This document shows positions 7,209-17,114 of a stretch of DNA of 35,449 nucleotides, piece by piece. The DNA comes from Candidatus Aminicenantota bacterium (GTDB lineage Bacteria; Acidobacteriota; Aminicenantia; UBA2199). Below the pieces are notes generated by a model that saw only the letters and a list, made by a program, of their open reading frames with translations, searched no databases and was not told where the DNA came from. The stretch covers positions 1-35,449 of the forward strand of contig JAFGSF010000031.1 of assembly GCA_016934745.1 (NCBI GenBank). Reading direction: 5' to 3'. Positions within the stretch are counted from its first letter, which is position 1, and every line of letters begins with the position of its first letter. The translations under genes were made by a program, and so were the position numbers.

Positions 7209-7973
7209 TCACAGGAACGTTTTTTTGTAGAAGGCAGCGGACGCACGCAAAACGTCAGGGGAGTGTGGTTCCAGGGTAATGGAAAATGGACAGTTCAGGC
7301 CACGGATGGCCGCTTTGGCCGCCTGCCAGTCAATACTGCCCCGGCCCATGGCCAGGTGATCATCACACCGGCCGAAATTGTCATGAAAATGGAAATGGAT
7401 GTGACGGCGCGGCGCGAGATAGAAAAGCCATTCAGGCACGGGAATGCGGGCAAACACGTTGTGATGACCGAAATCAAAGCAGTGGATGAGACGCGGGTTG
7501 TCTATTTTTTTCATTAATTGCAGGACTACATACGGCGTCGGTTCGGCAATGTTTTCCAGGGCAATGAACGGACCGTCGCTTGACTGCAGCAGGATTTGAT
7601 AAAATTCCGCAGCGCGATCGAGCCAGCCGCTAAAATGCTGCGAGTAATAAATGGGATCATAATTGAAATGCATGACCACCAAGAAACTTCTCCAGGCCGA
7701 GGCCAGTTCCATGACCCGCTGCATATGTTCCAGGCTCACGCGTCGGACATCATCATCAACGGCCCCGGGCCAGACATCCATGAAGGGAGCATGAATGGTA
7801 TGGCTGTGAAATTCCGCTAATATCGCCGCGTATGCCTTGACGGTTTTCGTGGAAAATCCCTTCAGTTTTTCGGCCTGGATGTATATTTCGGGGTTGGCCC
7901 CAATCTTGCCAAGCAACGGCGCCTGGACTCCCAGGCGTTCGCCGGCAACACGAATAAACCAATCCTTAAACAT
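7209..7973 (-). CDS. sugar-phosphate isomerase/epimerase-like TIM barrel
   Basis: A 254-residue protein of the AP-endonuclease-2 / xylose-isomerase-like superfamily. Metal- and substrate-binding positions match the family: H61 (HAPF), H102 (VMHFNYDP), E140 (ALENI), D167 and H170 (CFDFGHH), H197-D198 (HFHDN), D205-H206 and E235 (TLEPH). The G-x-G-x-I-D-W pattern (MGRGSIDW) follows, as in sugar isomerases. Both endonuclease IV and isomerase members use such residues; the short length and GSIDW favour a sugar isomerase/epimerase. Its ATG overlaps the end of the sensor kinase by 8 bases, so it is the last gene of that operon. Confidence 0.8.
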   Translation of the reverse strand: MFKDWFIRVAGERLGVQAPLLGKIGANPEIYIQAEKLKGFSTKTVKAYAAILAEFHSHTIHAPFMDVWPGAVDDDVRRVSLEHMQRVMELASAWRSFLVVMHFNYDPIYYSQHFSGWLDRAAEFYQILLQSSDGPFIALENIAEPTPYVVLQLMKKIDNPRLIHCFDFGHHNVFARIPVPEWLFYLAPRRHIHFHFHDNFGRCDDHLAMGRGSIDWQAAKAAIRGLNCPFSITLEPHSPDVLRASAAFYKKTFL

Positions 7974-10536
7974 TCTTGCCGCCCAATAGCTTGCCGATCT
8001 GGTAAGAAAGTTGCTCTATATTGAAAGGTTTGGCCAGAAAATTTTCGATCTTGCCTTTGAAAATCGTCGTTTCCAAGTATTCCTTGCCATAACCACTGGC
8101 GACCAGAATTTTGACGCCGGAATCGATTTCCTTCAAAACCTGAAAAACTTTTTCTCCGGAAATACCCGGCATTTCAACATCCAGGATGACCAACTTGATC
8201 ACAGCCTTGTTTTTCTTGAATAGATCAATGCCTTCACTGCCGTTGGTGGCGGTCAGGCATTTCATGCCCATGTTTTTCAACATGTCACTGCCGATTTCAC
8301 GCACCACGTCTTCATCATCGACGAGCAGGACCAGGCCTTCCAAAGCCGCCGCCGGTTCCCTTTCCAATTCAACGACAGCCTGGACACTTTCATTTTTAAA
8401 CACAGGCAGCAGGATGGTGAAAATGCTGCCCCGGTCGATTTCAGACTTCACGTCAATACGGCCATTGAAATCCTTGACGATTTCCTGGACAATGGCCAGG
8501 CCCTGCCCGGTGCCGCGACCCTGTCCCTTGGTGGTGAAAAACGGTTCAAAAATTCTGTCCAGGTTTTCCCGGCTGATGCCGCGGCCGTTATCGCCGACCT
8601 GGATGCGGACGTAGTGGCCGTCCATGAGATTGGGATGTTCGCTGATGGTGGTCAGTCCGGTTCTGACGGTAATGGTCGGATTGGGAGAAGTTTCCAACGC
8701 ATCTTTGGCATTGATGAGCAGGTTAATCAAGGTTTGGGAAATTTTGGTCTTGTCGGCCTGCAGCAGGATCTGGCCCGGGTGCAGCTGGACGTCCAGATGG
8801 ATGGTTTTCAAGCTCATGGACAGAAAATCCAGGGATTCCTTGATCAGGCTATTGATATCCACGATCTCTTTTTCAGCAAGTTTCTTACGTGAAAAGTTAA
8901 GCAGCTGCCCGATCAGGGTCGAAGCCCTTTCACTGGAGTTGATAATACTCGATATATATTTTTTTATTTTGGGTTCATCGCCGATCTTTTTTTCCAGCAA
9001 TGACGCGTAACCCATGATGCCGCTGAGCAGGTTGTTGAAATCATGGACAATGTGGCTGGTCAGCAGCCCCAGTGATTCCATTTTCTGTGCCTGCAGCAGC
9101 GAAGATTCGAGTTTTTTCAGCGCCGACATATCCTCGATATGGATGACCACGCCGTTTTGTTCGTCTGTTACCGGGTACAGGGTCAGGTTGGCGACGATGA
9201 AAGCCTCCTCGCCGATGAATATTTTTTCATCATTGAGATAGATGGTTTTTTTCAGGATCATGATCTCGTTGATGATGTCCTTGTACTTGTTGAAAAGGGG
9301 CAGCAGGGTGTAGATGTTCTGACCGAAAGCGGCGGCGAATGGAACGCCCAGTATTTTTTCAGCCGACAGATTCCAGGTGGTGATCAGGTTGGTGCTGTTG
9401 ATGGAAATGACCGCGTAGGGGCTGGCGTTGATCAGTTTTTGCATGAAGCCCTGCAAAGACCTGAGCTGGGCGGTCAAACCGCGCCATTCGGAAATATCCC
9501 GGATCAGAATGATGCCGCCGATGTTGCTCCTGCCGCTTTTCAGCGGTTCGACGATCAAATCCACGTAACTTTCTTCTTCCAGAATAGGGTTGACGGTATT
9601 GATGCGATGCACACTGTTGTTGCTCTCGATCACATTGCGCACCAGTTCGTCAAAGCCGCTTTCCATGGCGATTTTGCTCAAAATCAACTGCAGGTTTTGG
9701 CCGTTGATGCTTTCCGTGCCGGACTGGATTACGTCGTGGGCCCGCTTGTTGAAAAAAGTGATGCGCAATTTACGGTCGACGATGATGATCATTTCCGGGA
9801 TCGATTGGAATATCTGCTGCGAGAAAATAATCTGGTTGCGCAAATTGATCTCGGCCTTTTTGCGCTTGCTGATATCGACGATGACGGCCAGGTATCCGGT
9901 GACTTTTTTATTGACATCGCGGATGATGGAAAACGACAGCGCAATGTCGATTTTTTCCCCGGTCTTCATCAGCATCGTGGTTTCCCTGTCAACGACATGG
10001 TCATTTTCCTTTAAGGCGCCGATAATTTCATGGATGAATTTTTTTTCTAGAAAATCGGAAATGCGCAGCGAGTCGATGCCCTGGCTGTTGGCCTGGAATA
10101 TTTTCAAGCCGTAATCATTCATATAAATGGGATGCATGCCACGATCAAACTTGACCACCATGGCCTGGGTGGTTTGCATCAGTTTTTCCAGGAATTCCTT
10201 GGCTTCCCTGGTTTCGTTTGTTTTTTTTCGCAAATGGCCATAAACTTTTTCCAGGCTGGCAAAGATTTCCTTGACTTCGTTCGCGATGCCTGGGCCATGG
10301 CCGGAGAAACGGCCGGTTCCAGTTTGGCTGAAAAACAGCAGGCTGCGGTTAATTTCGCGCAGGGGGGTTAAGAACGTGATTTTTAAAAAAACCAGGAACA
10401 GCGCCATGAAAACCGGTAAAAGCAAGACATTCAGCCAAAAACGTAAAAAGGGATCCGGCAGCAGGAAATGCAGGGCCCCGTTCAGGATAATATAAAAAAA
10501 GAGAAAAAAGAAAAGCAGCAGATATAATTTTTTCAT
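7966..10536 (-). CDS. hybrid sensor histidine kinase with PAS repeats and receiver
   Basis: An 856-residue inner-membrane signalling protein. Two hydrophobic helices (about 4-26 and 32-54) are separated by only a few residues, so there is almost no periplasmic sensor. A HAMP-like linker follows (about 55-107), then three PAS-like domains (about 110-225, 235-350, 365-470). The kinase core has phosphoacceptor H498 (SHIVHDFNNLLSG), an N box (NLLINAKDAL), G1 (DNGRGI), an F box (FEPFFTTKG) and G2 (GTGQGLAIV). The C-terminal receiver (about 735-850) has DDE, phosphoacceptor D786 (DVEMPG) and K836 (AKPF). It has no DNA-binding output domain, so a separate regulator must act downstream. It lies between the hypothetical membrane protein (28-base gap) and the isomerase-like gene (8-base overlap). 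Confidence 0.9.
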   Translation of the reverse strand: MKKLYLLLFFFLFFYIILNGALHFLLPDPFLRFWLNVLLLPVFMALFLVFLKITFLTPLREINRSLLFFSQTGTGRFSGHGPGIANEVKEIFASLEKVYGHLRKKTNETREAKEFLEKLMQTTQAMVVKFDRGMHPIYMNDYGLKIFQANSQGIDSLRISDFLEKKFIHEIIGALKENDHVVDRETTMLMKTGEKIDIALSFSIIRDVNKKVTGYLAVIVDISKRKKAEINLRNQIIFSQQIFQSIPEMIIIVDRKLRITFFNKRAHDVIQSGTESINGQNLQLILSKIAMESGFDELVRNVIESNNSVHRINTVNPILEEESYVDLIVEPLKSGRSNIGGIILIRDISEWRGLTAQLRSLQGFMQKLINASPYAVISINSTNLITTWNLSAEKILGVPFAAAFGQNIYTLLPLFNKYKDIINEIMILKKTIYLNDEKIFIGEEAFIVANLTLYPVTDEQNGVVIHIEDMSALKKLESSLLQAQKMESLGLLTSHIVHDFNNLLSGIMGYASLLEKKIGDEPKIKKYISSIINSSERASTLIGQLLNFSRKKLAEKEIVDINSLIKESLDFLSMSLKTIHLDVQLHPGQILLQADKTKISQTLINLLINAKDALETSPNPTITVRTGLTTISEHPNLMDGHYVRIQVGDNGRGISRENLDRIFEPFFTTKGQGRGTGQGLAIVQEIVKDFNGRIDVKSEIDRGSIFTILLPVFKNESVQAVVELEREPAAALEGLVLLVDDEDVVREIGSDMLKNMGMKCLTATNGSEGIDLFKKNKAVIKLVILDVEMPGISGEKVFQVLKEIDSGVKILVASGYGKEYLETTIFKGKIENFLAKPFNIEQLSYQIGKLLGGKNV

Positions 10537-10564
10537 TCAATCCGCATGCCCGGTTTAACCAGGT

Positions 10565-11164
10565 TCATTGGTTCTCTTCCTGACCCTCGTAAATGATCTT
10601 GAGGCCGTCAATTTTTTTAGCAATCGGGAAAATTCCCAAAAGCACCTGGCCGGAATTCTTGGTCTTGGCGTATATTTTAACCTTGATTTCCTTCCAGTTG
10701 GCCATGTTTTTGATGAAAGCCGGCTTGGATGTGGCGCTGTAGCCGAAGAAACCCTTAACGAAAATCTCCTCGCTGGTCGCCCCGGGTGGGAGCGGCTCCT
10801 TGATGGCCGTCACGTAGCCGTCGGTCAGGTTTTCCCGGCTTTCGGCAAAAATAAAAATGCAGTTGAAATTGACATGCTGCAGCGGCCGGTTGCCGGTGTT
10901 CTTTATTTTGAAAGTGAAAGAAGGCACGATGATCGCTTCGTCGGGTTTGCCTTTCTTGTCGACCCAGATGGAATCATGCCAGACAATTTGAATTGATTTG
11001 GCCACTTCCTCGTCGCTCATGGTTTCCTTGATCACGGTTTTGTAAAAAACCAGGAGTAATACAAGCCCGACGATAATGGTAATCAACGAGGCCCAAAATT
11101 TAGTTTGATGATAAAATGGCGTTTTTTGGGTGATTTCTTTAAACAAAACATTTTTTTCGTCCAT
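10565..11164 (-). CDS. single-pass membrane protein of unknown function
   Basis: A 199-residue protein I do not recognise. It has a short cytoplasmic N-terminus, one membrane helix (about 24-41, WASLITIIVGLVLLLVFYK) and an outer domain with beta-rich character: SFTFKIKNTGNRPLQHVNF, then PLPPGATSEEIFVKG, then a Lys-rich strand. The 'intrinsic ligand plus conserved NTGNRPL' pattern resembles FxLYD or DUF-type extracytoplasmic beta-sandwich domains, but this is only a resemblance. The start at 11164 has AAGGAG at the right spacing, and a promoter lies at 11183-11211. As first gene before the sensor kinase it might be the missing extracytoplasmic sensor; that is inference. Confidence 0.7.
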   Translation of the reverse strand: MDEKNVLFKEITQKTPFYHQTKFWASLITIIVGLVLLLVFYKTVIKETMSDEEVAKSIQIVWHDSIWVDKKGKPDEAIIVPSFTFKIKNTGNRPLQHVNFNCIFIFAESRENLTDGYVTAIKEPLPPGATSEEIFVKGFFGYSATSKPAFIKNMANWKEIKVKIYAKTKNSGQVLLGIFPIAKKIDGLKIIYEGQEENQ

Positions 11165-11182
11165 GATTTTCTCCTTTTTATT

Positions 11183-11211
11183 TATATATCCCATTTACGG
11201 AAAGATTTCAA
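11183..11211 (-). promoter_or_regulatory. sigma70-type promoter of the sensor-kinase operon
   Basis: Minus strand: TTGAAA (11206-11211), 17-nt spacer, TATATA (11183-11188), just downstream of the gdhA terminator. It would drive the membrane protein, the sensor kinase and the isomerase-like gene. Confidence 0.6.
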
Positions 11212-11228
11212 GCAGGTTTTTTTTGGTG

Positions 11229-11257
11229 AAAAAAAGGGGAGTTTAAATAAACTCCCC
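11229..11257 (-). terminator. intrinsic terminator downstream of gdhA
   Basis: Minus strand: a perfect 10-bp stem (arms 11248-11257 and 11236-11245, GGGGAGTTTA) with a minimal loop, followed by seven T (11235-11229). It lies about 95 bases after the gdhA stop codon. Confidence 0.85.
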
Positions 11258-11280
11258 CTGGGATGAAATGACTTAAACCA

Positions 11281-11352
11281 ATCCAGCTACGCTGGATAAG
11301 TAACTTAGAAAGCAAATGAGCTTGCAAAAACAAGCTAATTTGCTTTAAGTTA

Positions 11353-11355
<3 letters not shown>
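11281..11355 (-). ncRNA. conserved 3'-end stem-loop element, copy 1 (gdhA)
   Basis: Read on the minus strand, a long stem starts at the A of the gdhA TAG stop. Arms 11354-11331 and 11324-11299 pair over about 23 bp, with one mismatch, a 2-nt bulge (TC) just before TAAG, and a 6-nt loop. It is followed by TATCCAGC and a second small stem-loop (CCAGC/GCTGG, about 11295-11283). The element at 13544-13619 after plsC has the same layout, the same TC bulge, the same TATCCA-x-C-xxx-GCTGG tail and a different but paired stem sequence. A true terminator lies further downstream, so this element is something else. Type 'ncRNA' means a structured 3'-end element; function unknown. Confidence 0.6.
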
Positions 11356-12708
<1,353 letters not shown>

Positions 12709-12775
12709 GGTTTATCTCCTTGACTAAATTTTAAATCATCCTGCTTGTTTTTCGGGAATCTTTAAATGAAATTAT

Positions 12776-12805
12776 ATTATCAACCAATAATCCCGAAAAT
12801 GTCAA
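12776..12805 (-). promoter_or_regulatory. sigma70-type promoter of gdhA with flanking inverted repeat
   Basis: Minus strand: TTGACA (12800-12805), 18-nt spacer, GATAAT (12776-12781). An inverted repeat, TTTTCGGGA (12749-12757) and TCCCGAAAA (12791-12799), has one arm in the spacer and one in the leader, and could bind a regulator. The leader is about 60 bases. Confidence 0.55.
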
Positions 12806-12813
12806 CTATTTTC

Positions 12814-12842
12814 TTGACAAACTGCGAAAAAAAAATTATTAA
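12814..12842 (+). promoter_or_regulatory. sigma70-type promoter of plsC, overlapping the first ATG
   Basis: TTGACA (12814-12819), 17-nt spacer, TATTAA (12837-12842). The -10 box runs into the first ATG (12842), so the transcript would start near 12849, at about the second in-frame ATG (12851), giving a leaderless mRNA if the promoter is real. Confidence 0.5.
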
Positions 12843-13546
12843 TGAAAGCAATGTGCTTGCTCAGAAACATCCCGGCCTATGTGCTTGCCTTGTCACTGAT
12901 CATCCTGTTCTATGTTCCGGTTCTGATCGTCAGCGGTTTTTGCGGCAACGAGCAATTTCTCTATGTGCTTTCCCGGCCCGTATTTAAAATCATGATGGCC
13001 ATCACCGGGGTGAGAACGCGGGTGCATGGGCTGGCCCTGGTCGATTTCTCCCGGCCCATGGTGCTGGTATGCAACCATTTGTCGAATCTGGACGGCCCTC
13101 TGCTCTACAGCATCCTGCCTTGTCGGCCGCGAGCCTTGATCAAAAGCGAAACGCGGAAAATTCCCCTGATCGGCCTGGTGCTGAAGCTGGCCGATTTTGT
13201 TTTCGTGGACCGATCAAACCCGACGCGTCGGAGGGCGGCGCTGAATGAAGCGGTCGAAAAAATAAAAAAAAAACATTACTCATTTCTGGTTTTTCCCGAA
13301 GGAACACGCAGCAAGGACGGGCGCGGCCGGAATTTTAAAAAAGGCGGTTTCAAGATGGCCTTGCAGGCCGGCGTGCCGGTATTGCCCGTAAAAATTTCCG
13401 GCAGCCACCAGCTGCTGCCGCCGGGCCGGATCGTCATCAAGCCGGGAACGGTGGACATTGAATTGTTCAGCCCCTTGAGCATGACCGGGCTCCAGGAAAG
13501 CGAGTTGAAAGAATGGATACAAAATTTGCAGCACAAAATTTATTAG
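12842..13546 (+). CDS. plsC: 1-acyl-sn-glycerol-3-phosphate acyltransferase
   Basis: A 234-residue membrane-bound acyltransferase of the PlsC family, which makes phosphatidic acid. The N-terminal hydrophobic helix spans about 10-32. The catalytic NHxxxxD motif is N78-H79-LSNL-D84, followed by KSETRKIPLIG and the second signature FPEGTRSKDG (151-160) with the basic FKKGGFKMAL. The first ATG (12842) has no Shine-Dalgarno and overlaps a good -10 box; the ATG at 12851 is the likelier start. Other members of the superfamily acylate lipid A or related lipids, so the exact acceptor is not proven. It starts the plus-strand block; gmhA follows after a conserved stem-loop element. Confidence 0.88.
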   Translation: MKAMCLLRNIPAYVLALSLIILFYVPVLIVSGFCGNEQFLYVLSRPVFKIMMAITGVRTRVHGLALVDFSRPMVLVCNHLSNLDGPLLYSILPCRPRALIKSETRKIPLIGLVLKLADFVFVDRSNPTRRRAALNEAVEKIKKKHYSFLVFPEGTRSKDGRGRNFKKGGFKMALQAGVPVLPVKISGSHQLLPPGRIVIKPGTVDIELFSPLSMTGLQESELKEWIQNLQHKIY

Positions 13547-13619
13547 AGCCTTATAATAAATTTTCTGCGCTTTTAGCAAAGAAAATTTATTATCTAAGGC
13601 TCTTATCCAACTCTGCTGG
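13544..13619 (+). ncRNA. conserved 3'-end stem-loop element, copy 2 (plsC)
   Basis: The stem starts at the A of the plsC TAG stop. Arm 13545-13566 pairs with 13580-13603 over 22 bp, with a 2-nt TC bulge at 13593-13594 and a 13-nt apical loop that can form a small GCT/AGC stem. Then come TATCCA (13604-13609) and a short stem-loop (CCAAC/GCTGG, 13607-13619). It shares layout, bulge and tail with the gdhA element at 11281-11355, while the stems differ in sequence but remain paired. No T-run follows, so it is not a standard terminator. It separates plsC from gmhA. Confidence 0.6.
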
Positions 13620-13634
13620 GCCAAGACGAAAATC

Positions 13635-14222
13635 ATGAAAATCATTGATGCCGAAAAAATTCGGCGGCGGGCTCACTTGCTTGCCGCATTGAATGAAGAT
13701 CCTCGCGTCATGCGCGCCATCACCGCCATGGAAAAAGCACTCCGTGCCGGCAATAAAATCCTGGCATTCGGCAATGGCGGTTCAGCCACCCAAGCATCGC
13801 ATTTCGCCGCCGAACTGGTCAACAAGTTTCACTTCCGCCGCCGGGCTCTGCCGGCGCTGGCCCTGGGCGCTGATATGGCCAACATCACGTCCATTGCCAA
13901 TGACGAAGACTTTCGCTTCGTTTTTTCCAGGCAAGTGGAAGCCTTTGCCGGCCGCGGCGATGTGGCGCTGGGCATCACCACCAGCGGCCACTCGGCCAAT
14001 GTCATCCAGGCCTTCACCGCAGCCAGGGAAAAGGGAACGCTGACCATTGCCCTGGCCGGGAGCCGTGTCGATGCGCTAGAGGCGGTTCCGGTGGACATCG
14101 TCATCACCGTGGATGCCGTGGATACGCCGACGATCCAGGAAATGCATCTTTTTTTATTGCACATCATGGCCGAAATCGTAGAAAATAAAGTATGCGGAGG
14201 CAAAAATGGTCCAATTGTCTGA
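13635..14222 (+). CDS. gmhA: sedoheptulose-7-phosphate isomerase (phosphoheptose isomerase)
   Basis: A 195-residue single SIS-domain protein of the GmhA family, which converts sedoheptulose 7-phosphate to D-glycero-D-manno-heptose 7-phosphate, the first step to ADP-heptose for LPS core. Seen: the phosphosugar loop FGNGGSATQASHFAAEL (45-61), the second SIS loop GITTSGHSANVIQA (113-126), and the C-terminal metal-site helix TPTIQEMHLFLLH with E169 and H171. DiaA-type relatives are similar but usually lack the metal residues. No hldE or gmhB is next to it. The ATG has only a weak ribosome site; the gene overlaps the aminotransferase start by 17 bases. Confidence 0.88.
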   Translation: MKIIDAEKIRRRAHLLAALNEDPRVMRAITAMEKALRAGNKILAFGNGGSATQASHFAAELVNKFHFRRRALPALALGADMANITSIANDEDFRFVFSRQVEAFAGRGDVALGITTSGHSANVIQAFTAAREKGTLTIALAGSRVDALEAVPVDIVITVDAVDTPTIQEMHLFLLHIMAEIVENKVCGGKNGPIV

Positions 14223-15393
14223 TCGGGTGCAAAGTGTCACGGGATCACCAACCGTTAAACTGATCCAGATTAAAAGCCAGTTGCAGGCCCAGGGCAAAAT
14301 GATCCTGGATTTCGGAGCCGGCGAACCTGATTTTCCCACTCCGGAAAATATAAAAGAAGCGGGCATCGCCGCCATCCAGAAAAATTTCACCAAATACACC
14401 ACGACCTCGGGCATCAGCGAGCTGAAGCAGGCCATCCAACGGGCCTATCAACACGAACAGGGATTGACCCCTTCTGAAAAGCAGATCGTGGTTTCCCCCG
14501 GCAGCAAATACAGCCTTTTCCTGCTGCTGCAGGCCGTGATCAATCCCGGCGACGAAGTGATCATTCCAAGGCCCTATTGGGTGTCTTATCCGGAAATGGT
14601 AAAATTCTGCGGCGGCCGCGCGGTCTATGCCGACCACTTGCAACCGGGGGCGCTTTTCGAACTGACCGCCGCTTCCTACATGTCCCAATACAAGGCCAAA
14701 ACCAAGGCCGTGATCATCAATTCGCCTTCCAATCCCACCGGTAAAATCATGAACCGGGAAGAGTTGCGCCAGACAATCGATTTTTTCAGTAAAAAAAACG
14801 TGCTGACGATTATCGATGACTGCTACCGGAAAATCATCTACACCGATACAGATTACCCTTCACCCATGGACTTGGTCCCGGAAGCCCGGGACATGGTCGC
14901 GGTTGTCAGTTCCCTGTCCAAGACCTTCGCCATGACCGGGTGGCGCATCGGCTATGCCATTGTCCCGGAGACACTGGCTGCGGCCATGACCAAGATCCAG
15001 GAACATTCGACTTCCAATCCCTGCTCGATTTCACAGAAAGCGGCCGTGGAAGCCCTGAGCAGCGACCAGAGCGCCGTACAAGCCATGGTAAACGAATACC
15101 GTCGGCGGCGTGACTACTTTGCTCAACGCATCGACGAAATCGGCCATATTACTTACGTCATTCCCGATGGCGCGTTCTATTTCTTCGCTGATTTTTCTTA
15201 CGATATCGCCAAAAAGAATTTCAAGGATGACAGCCAGCTGGCCATGGACATTCTTGAAAAGTTGAACATCATCCTGGTGCCCGGATCGGCCTTCGGCGCC
15301 CCCAACTATTTGCGTATTTCATATGCCACCGCCATGAAAGACATCACCATGGGTTTACATAAAATCGAAACCTATTTGCGCCAGGTTGACTGA
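14206..15393 (+). CDS. PLP-dependent aminotransferase, class I (aspartate/aromatic type)
   Basis: A 395-residue fold-type I aminotransferase of the AspC/AspB subgroup Ib. Seen: GAGEPDFPTP (38-47), the N176 block (INSPSNPTGK), D204 for the pyridine nitrogen, Y207, the Schiff-base lysine K239 in SSLSKTFAMTGWRIGY (R247 binds phosphate), and the C-terminal substrate arginine in YLRISYA. Substrate choice (aspartate, aromatic amino acid or prephenate) is not determined. A GGAGG ribosome site lies inside the end of gmhA, and the two genes overlap by 17 bases, so they are in one operon. Confidence 0.9.
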   Translation: MVQLSDRVQSVTGSPTVKLIQIKSQLQAQGKMILDFGAGEPDFPTPENIKEAGIAAIQKNFTKYTTTSGISELKQAIQRAYQHEQGLTPSEKQIVVSPGSKYSLFLLLQAVINPGDEVIIPRPYWVSYPEMVKFCGGRAVYADHLQPGALFELTAASYMSQYKAKTKAVIINSPSNPTGKIMNREELRQTIDFFSKKNVLTIIDDCYRKIIYTDTDYPSPMDLVPEARDMVAVVSSLSKTFAMTGWRIGYAIVPETLAAAMTKIQEHSTSNPCSISQKAAVEALSSDQSAVQAMVNEYRRRRDYFAQRIDEIGHITYVIPDGAFYFFADFSYDIAKKNFKDDSQLAMDILEKLNIILVPGSAFGAPNYLRISYATAMKDITMGLHKIETYLRQVD

Positions 15394-15440
15394 TCCATGT
15401 TCTGGGTAGTGAGTCCATTCCGCCGGGGAGTAAAAAGCTG

Positions 15441-17114
15441 ATGGTCCTGGATTACAAGGATGTGGCTTTTTCGTTTCAAAAAAGAAAAATACGGCGGCGG
15501 CGGCAGAGGCTGAAACTCGCCCTGTTGATCCTGGCGCTGGGCGCCATTTTTTGCGGCTATCGTTATCTTCGTGTCAGCGCCGCCTCCGCCAAAATCCAAA
15601 ACTTGCTGCTCAGCGGCCGCGTCAGCGAGGCTGAAAAAAAAATCAATGCGTCGGCATCGGCATTTTTTTTGCGCGCCCAGTTCCGGGAGTTGCGGGCTTT
15701 GAGCGATCTTTTTGGAGACCGGCTGCCCCAGGCCCAAACGCGCTTCGACGAACTCAATCGCCTGCGGACCAAGACATCGCTGCATTCCGGCCGCTTCCAA
15801 AAATATTTTCTTGATCATGGCGAATACCATAAACTGAAGATCTATACCGATTACCTGCTGCCGCAGGGAGGCGATGAGAACATATGGTTTGATGCATTGG
15901 TCCACTCCGCCTTTTTCAATGCCGCTGAATCTGAAAAAGCCGTCGCCCGACTATCTGCGGCTTTCCGCCAAAGCCATGCCAAGGCCCTGGCGATCCTGGC
16001 GAAAGTCAATGCCGATCTGCGCCAGGGACGCTTCGAATATATTTTCGACAAAAACGGTTCGGCGCTGGCCTATTTTGATGTCCGCAAGCAAAAGACCTAT
16101 TCGCTGCTGCCTGGATTGGACCTGAGTGATTTTGACCGGCAGTTAAAAAAGGGACTGAGCTATTTCCAGTTGACCCTGGATTCCACTCTGCAAAAAAAAA
16201 TCGACCGTCTCTTTAAAGATTTTTTCGGAACCCTGGTCGTTTTAAACCTGCCGCAAAACAGGATCTTGGCGGCTTATTCAAAACCCCGGTCCCCGGGCGT
16301 CGCCAATGCCGTTTTTTCCGAAGCCTATGAGCCCGGCTCGATCGTCAAAATCATCTCATTACTGGCTTATTTGCGTCAAGACAACCAGAGCTTGTTCCCT
16401 TTTGACTGCCCGGGGCACATGGCCCTAGGAGGAAAAATTTTTTATGACTGGACAGCCCACCAACACGTTAAAGATTATTCATCAGCACTGGCCATGTCCT
16501 GCAATCTCAGTTTTGCCAAAATGGGGCTGCAGGTCGGTTCCAAGCGCCTGGCCGCCATGCTGGAACTTTTTCATTTCAATTCCCGGCCTTTTCAGGACTG
16601 GTTCCTGACCTTCCGTACCGGTACCTTTAACAGGGAATTGAACCATGATTTCGCTCTGGCCAAACTGGCCGTCGGTATCGGCGAAATCTCCCTAACCACG
16701 ATTCATGCCGCCATGCTGGCAGCCGTTTTCTCACAAAACGGCCTGTTGTTCCCTCCCTATCTCATCGAGGACGCCAAGAGCGTTCTCTATCTCGGCTACT
16801 ACAGCCACGACTCCCGGGAGCAACGCCTGCTAAGCGACGATATCAATTTCAGACGTGTTAAAAAAGCCATGCAAGCCACGGTGAATGACGAAAAAGGCAC
16901 CAGCCACCAGGCCAGGTCCGCCTCGGCCGACTTGGCCGTAAAGACCGGAACCGCCGGCGACCGCCGCTATGGTTTCGACGCGCTGGTCATCGGTTTTTTC
17001 CCAGCCCGCAACCCCCGCTACGCGTTTGCTTTCAGACTGGAGGGCGCCGGAAAACCCGAGCTGACCGGGGTGCTTTTTTTACGCGACCTGGTCAATATAC
17101 TGCAGAAAAAATGA
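15441..17114 (+). CDS. penicillin-binding transpeptidase with atypical N-terminal half
   Basis: A 557-residue class B-like penicillin-binding protein. A very basic N-terminus (KRKIRRRRQR) precedes one membrane anchor (about 25-42), so the rest lies outside the inner membrane. All transpeptidase motifs are present: SxxK as S300-I-V-K303 (YEPGSIVKII), SxN as S353-C-N355 and KTG as K501-T-G503. The strand pair LVVLNLPQNRILAAYSKP just before SxxK is also typical. Instead of the usual PBP-dimer domain, residues about 45-240 are helical with TPR-like spacing (LLLSGRVSEAEKKI, LPQAQTRFDEL). The catalytic domain is short. It is followed by an ATGA-coupled TPR gene, which suggests a complex. The true substrate could be peptidoglycan cross-links or another acyl transfer. 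Confidence 0.8.
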   Translation: MVLDYKDVAFSFQKRKIRRRRQRLKLALLILALGAIFCGYRYLRVSAASAKIQNLLLSGRVSEAEKKINASASAFFLRAQFRELRALSDLFGDRLPQAQTRFDELNRLRTKTSLHSGRFQKYFLDHGEYHKLKIYTDYLLPQGGDENIWFDALVHSAFFNAAESEKAVARLSAAFRQSHAKALAILAKVNADLRQGRFEYIFDKNGSALAYFDVRKQKTYSLLPGLDLSDFDRQLKKGLSYFQLTLDSTLQKKIDRLFKDFFGTLVVLNLPQNRILAAYSKPRSPGVANAVFSEAYEPGSIVKIISLLAYLRQDNQSLFPFDCPGHMALGGKIFYDWTAHQHVKDYSSALAMSCNLSFAKMGLQVGSKRLAAMLELFHFNSRPFQDWFLTFRTGTFNRELNHDFALAKLAVGIGEISLTTIHAAMLAAVFSQNGLLFPPYLIEDAKSVLYLGYYSHDSREQRLLSDDINFRRVKKAMQATVNDEKGTSHQARSASADLAVKTGTAGDRRYGFDALVIGFFPARNPRYAFAFRLEGAGKPELTGVLFLRDLVNILQKK

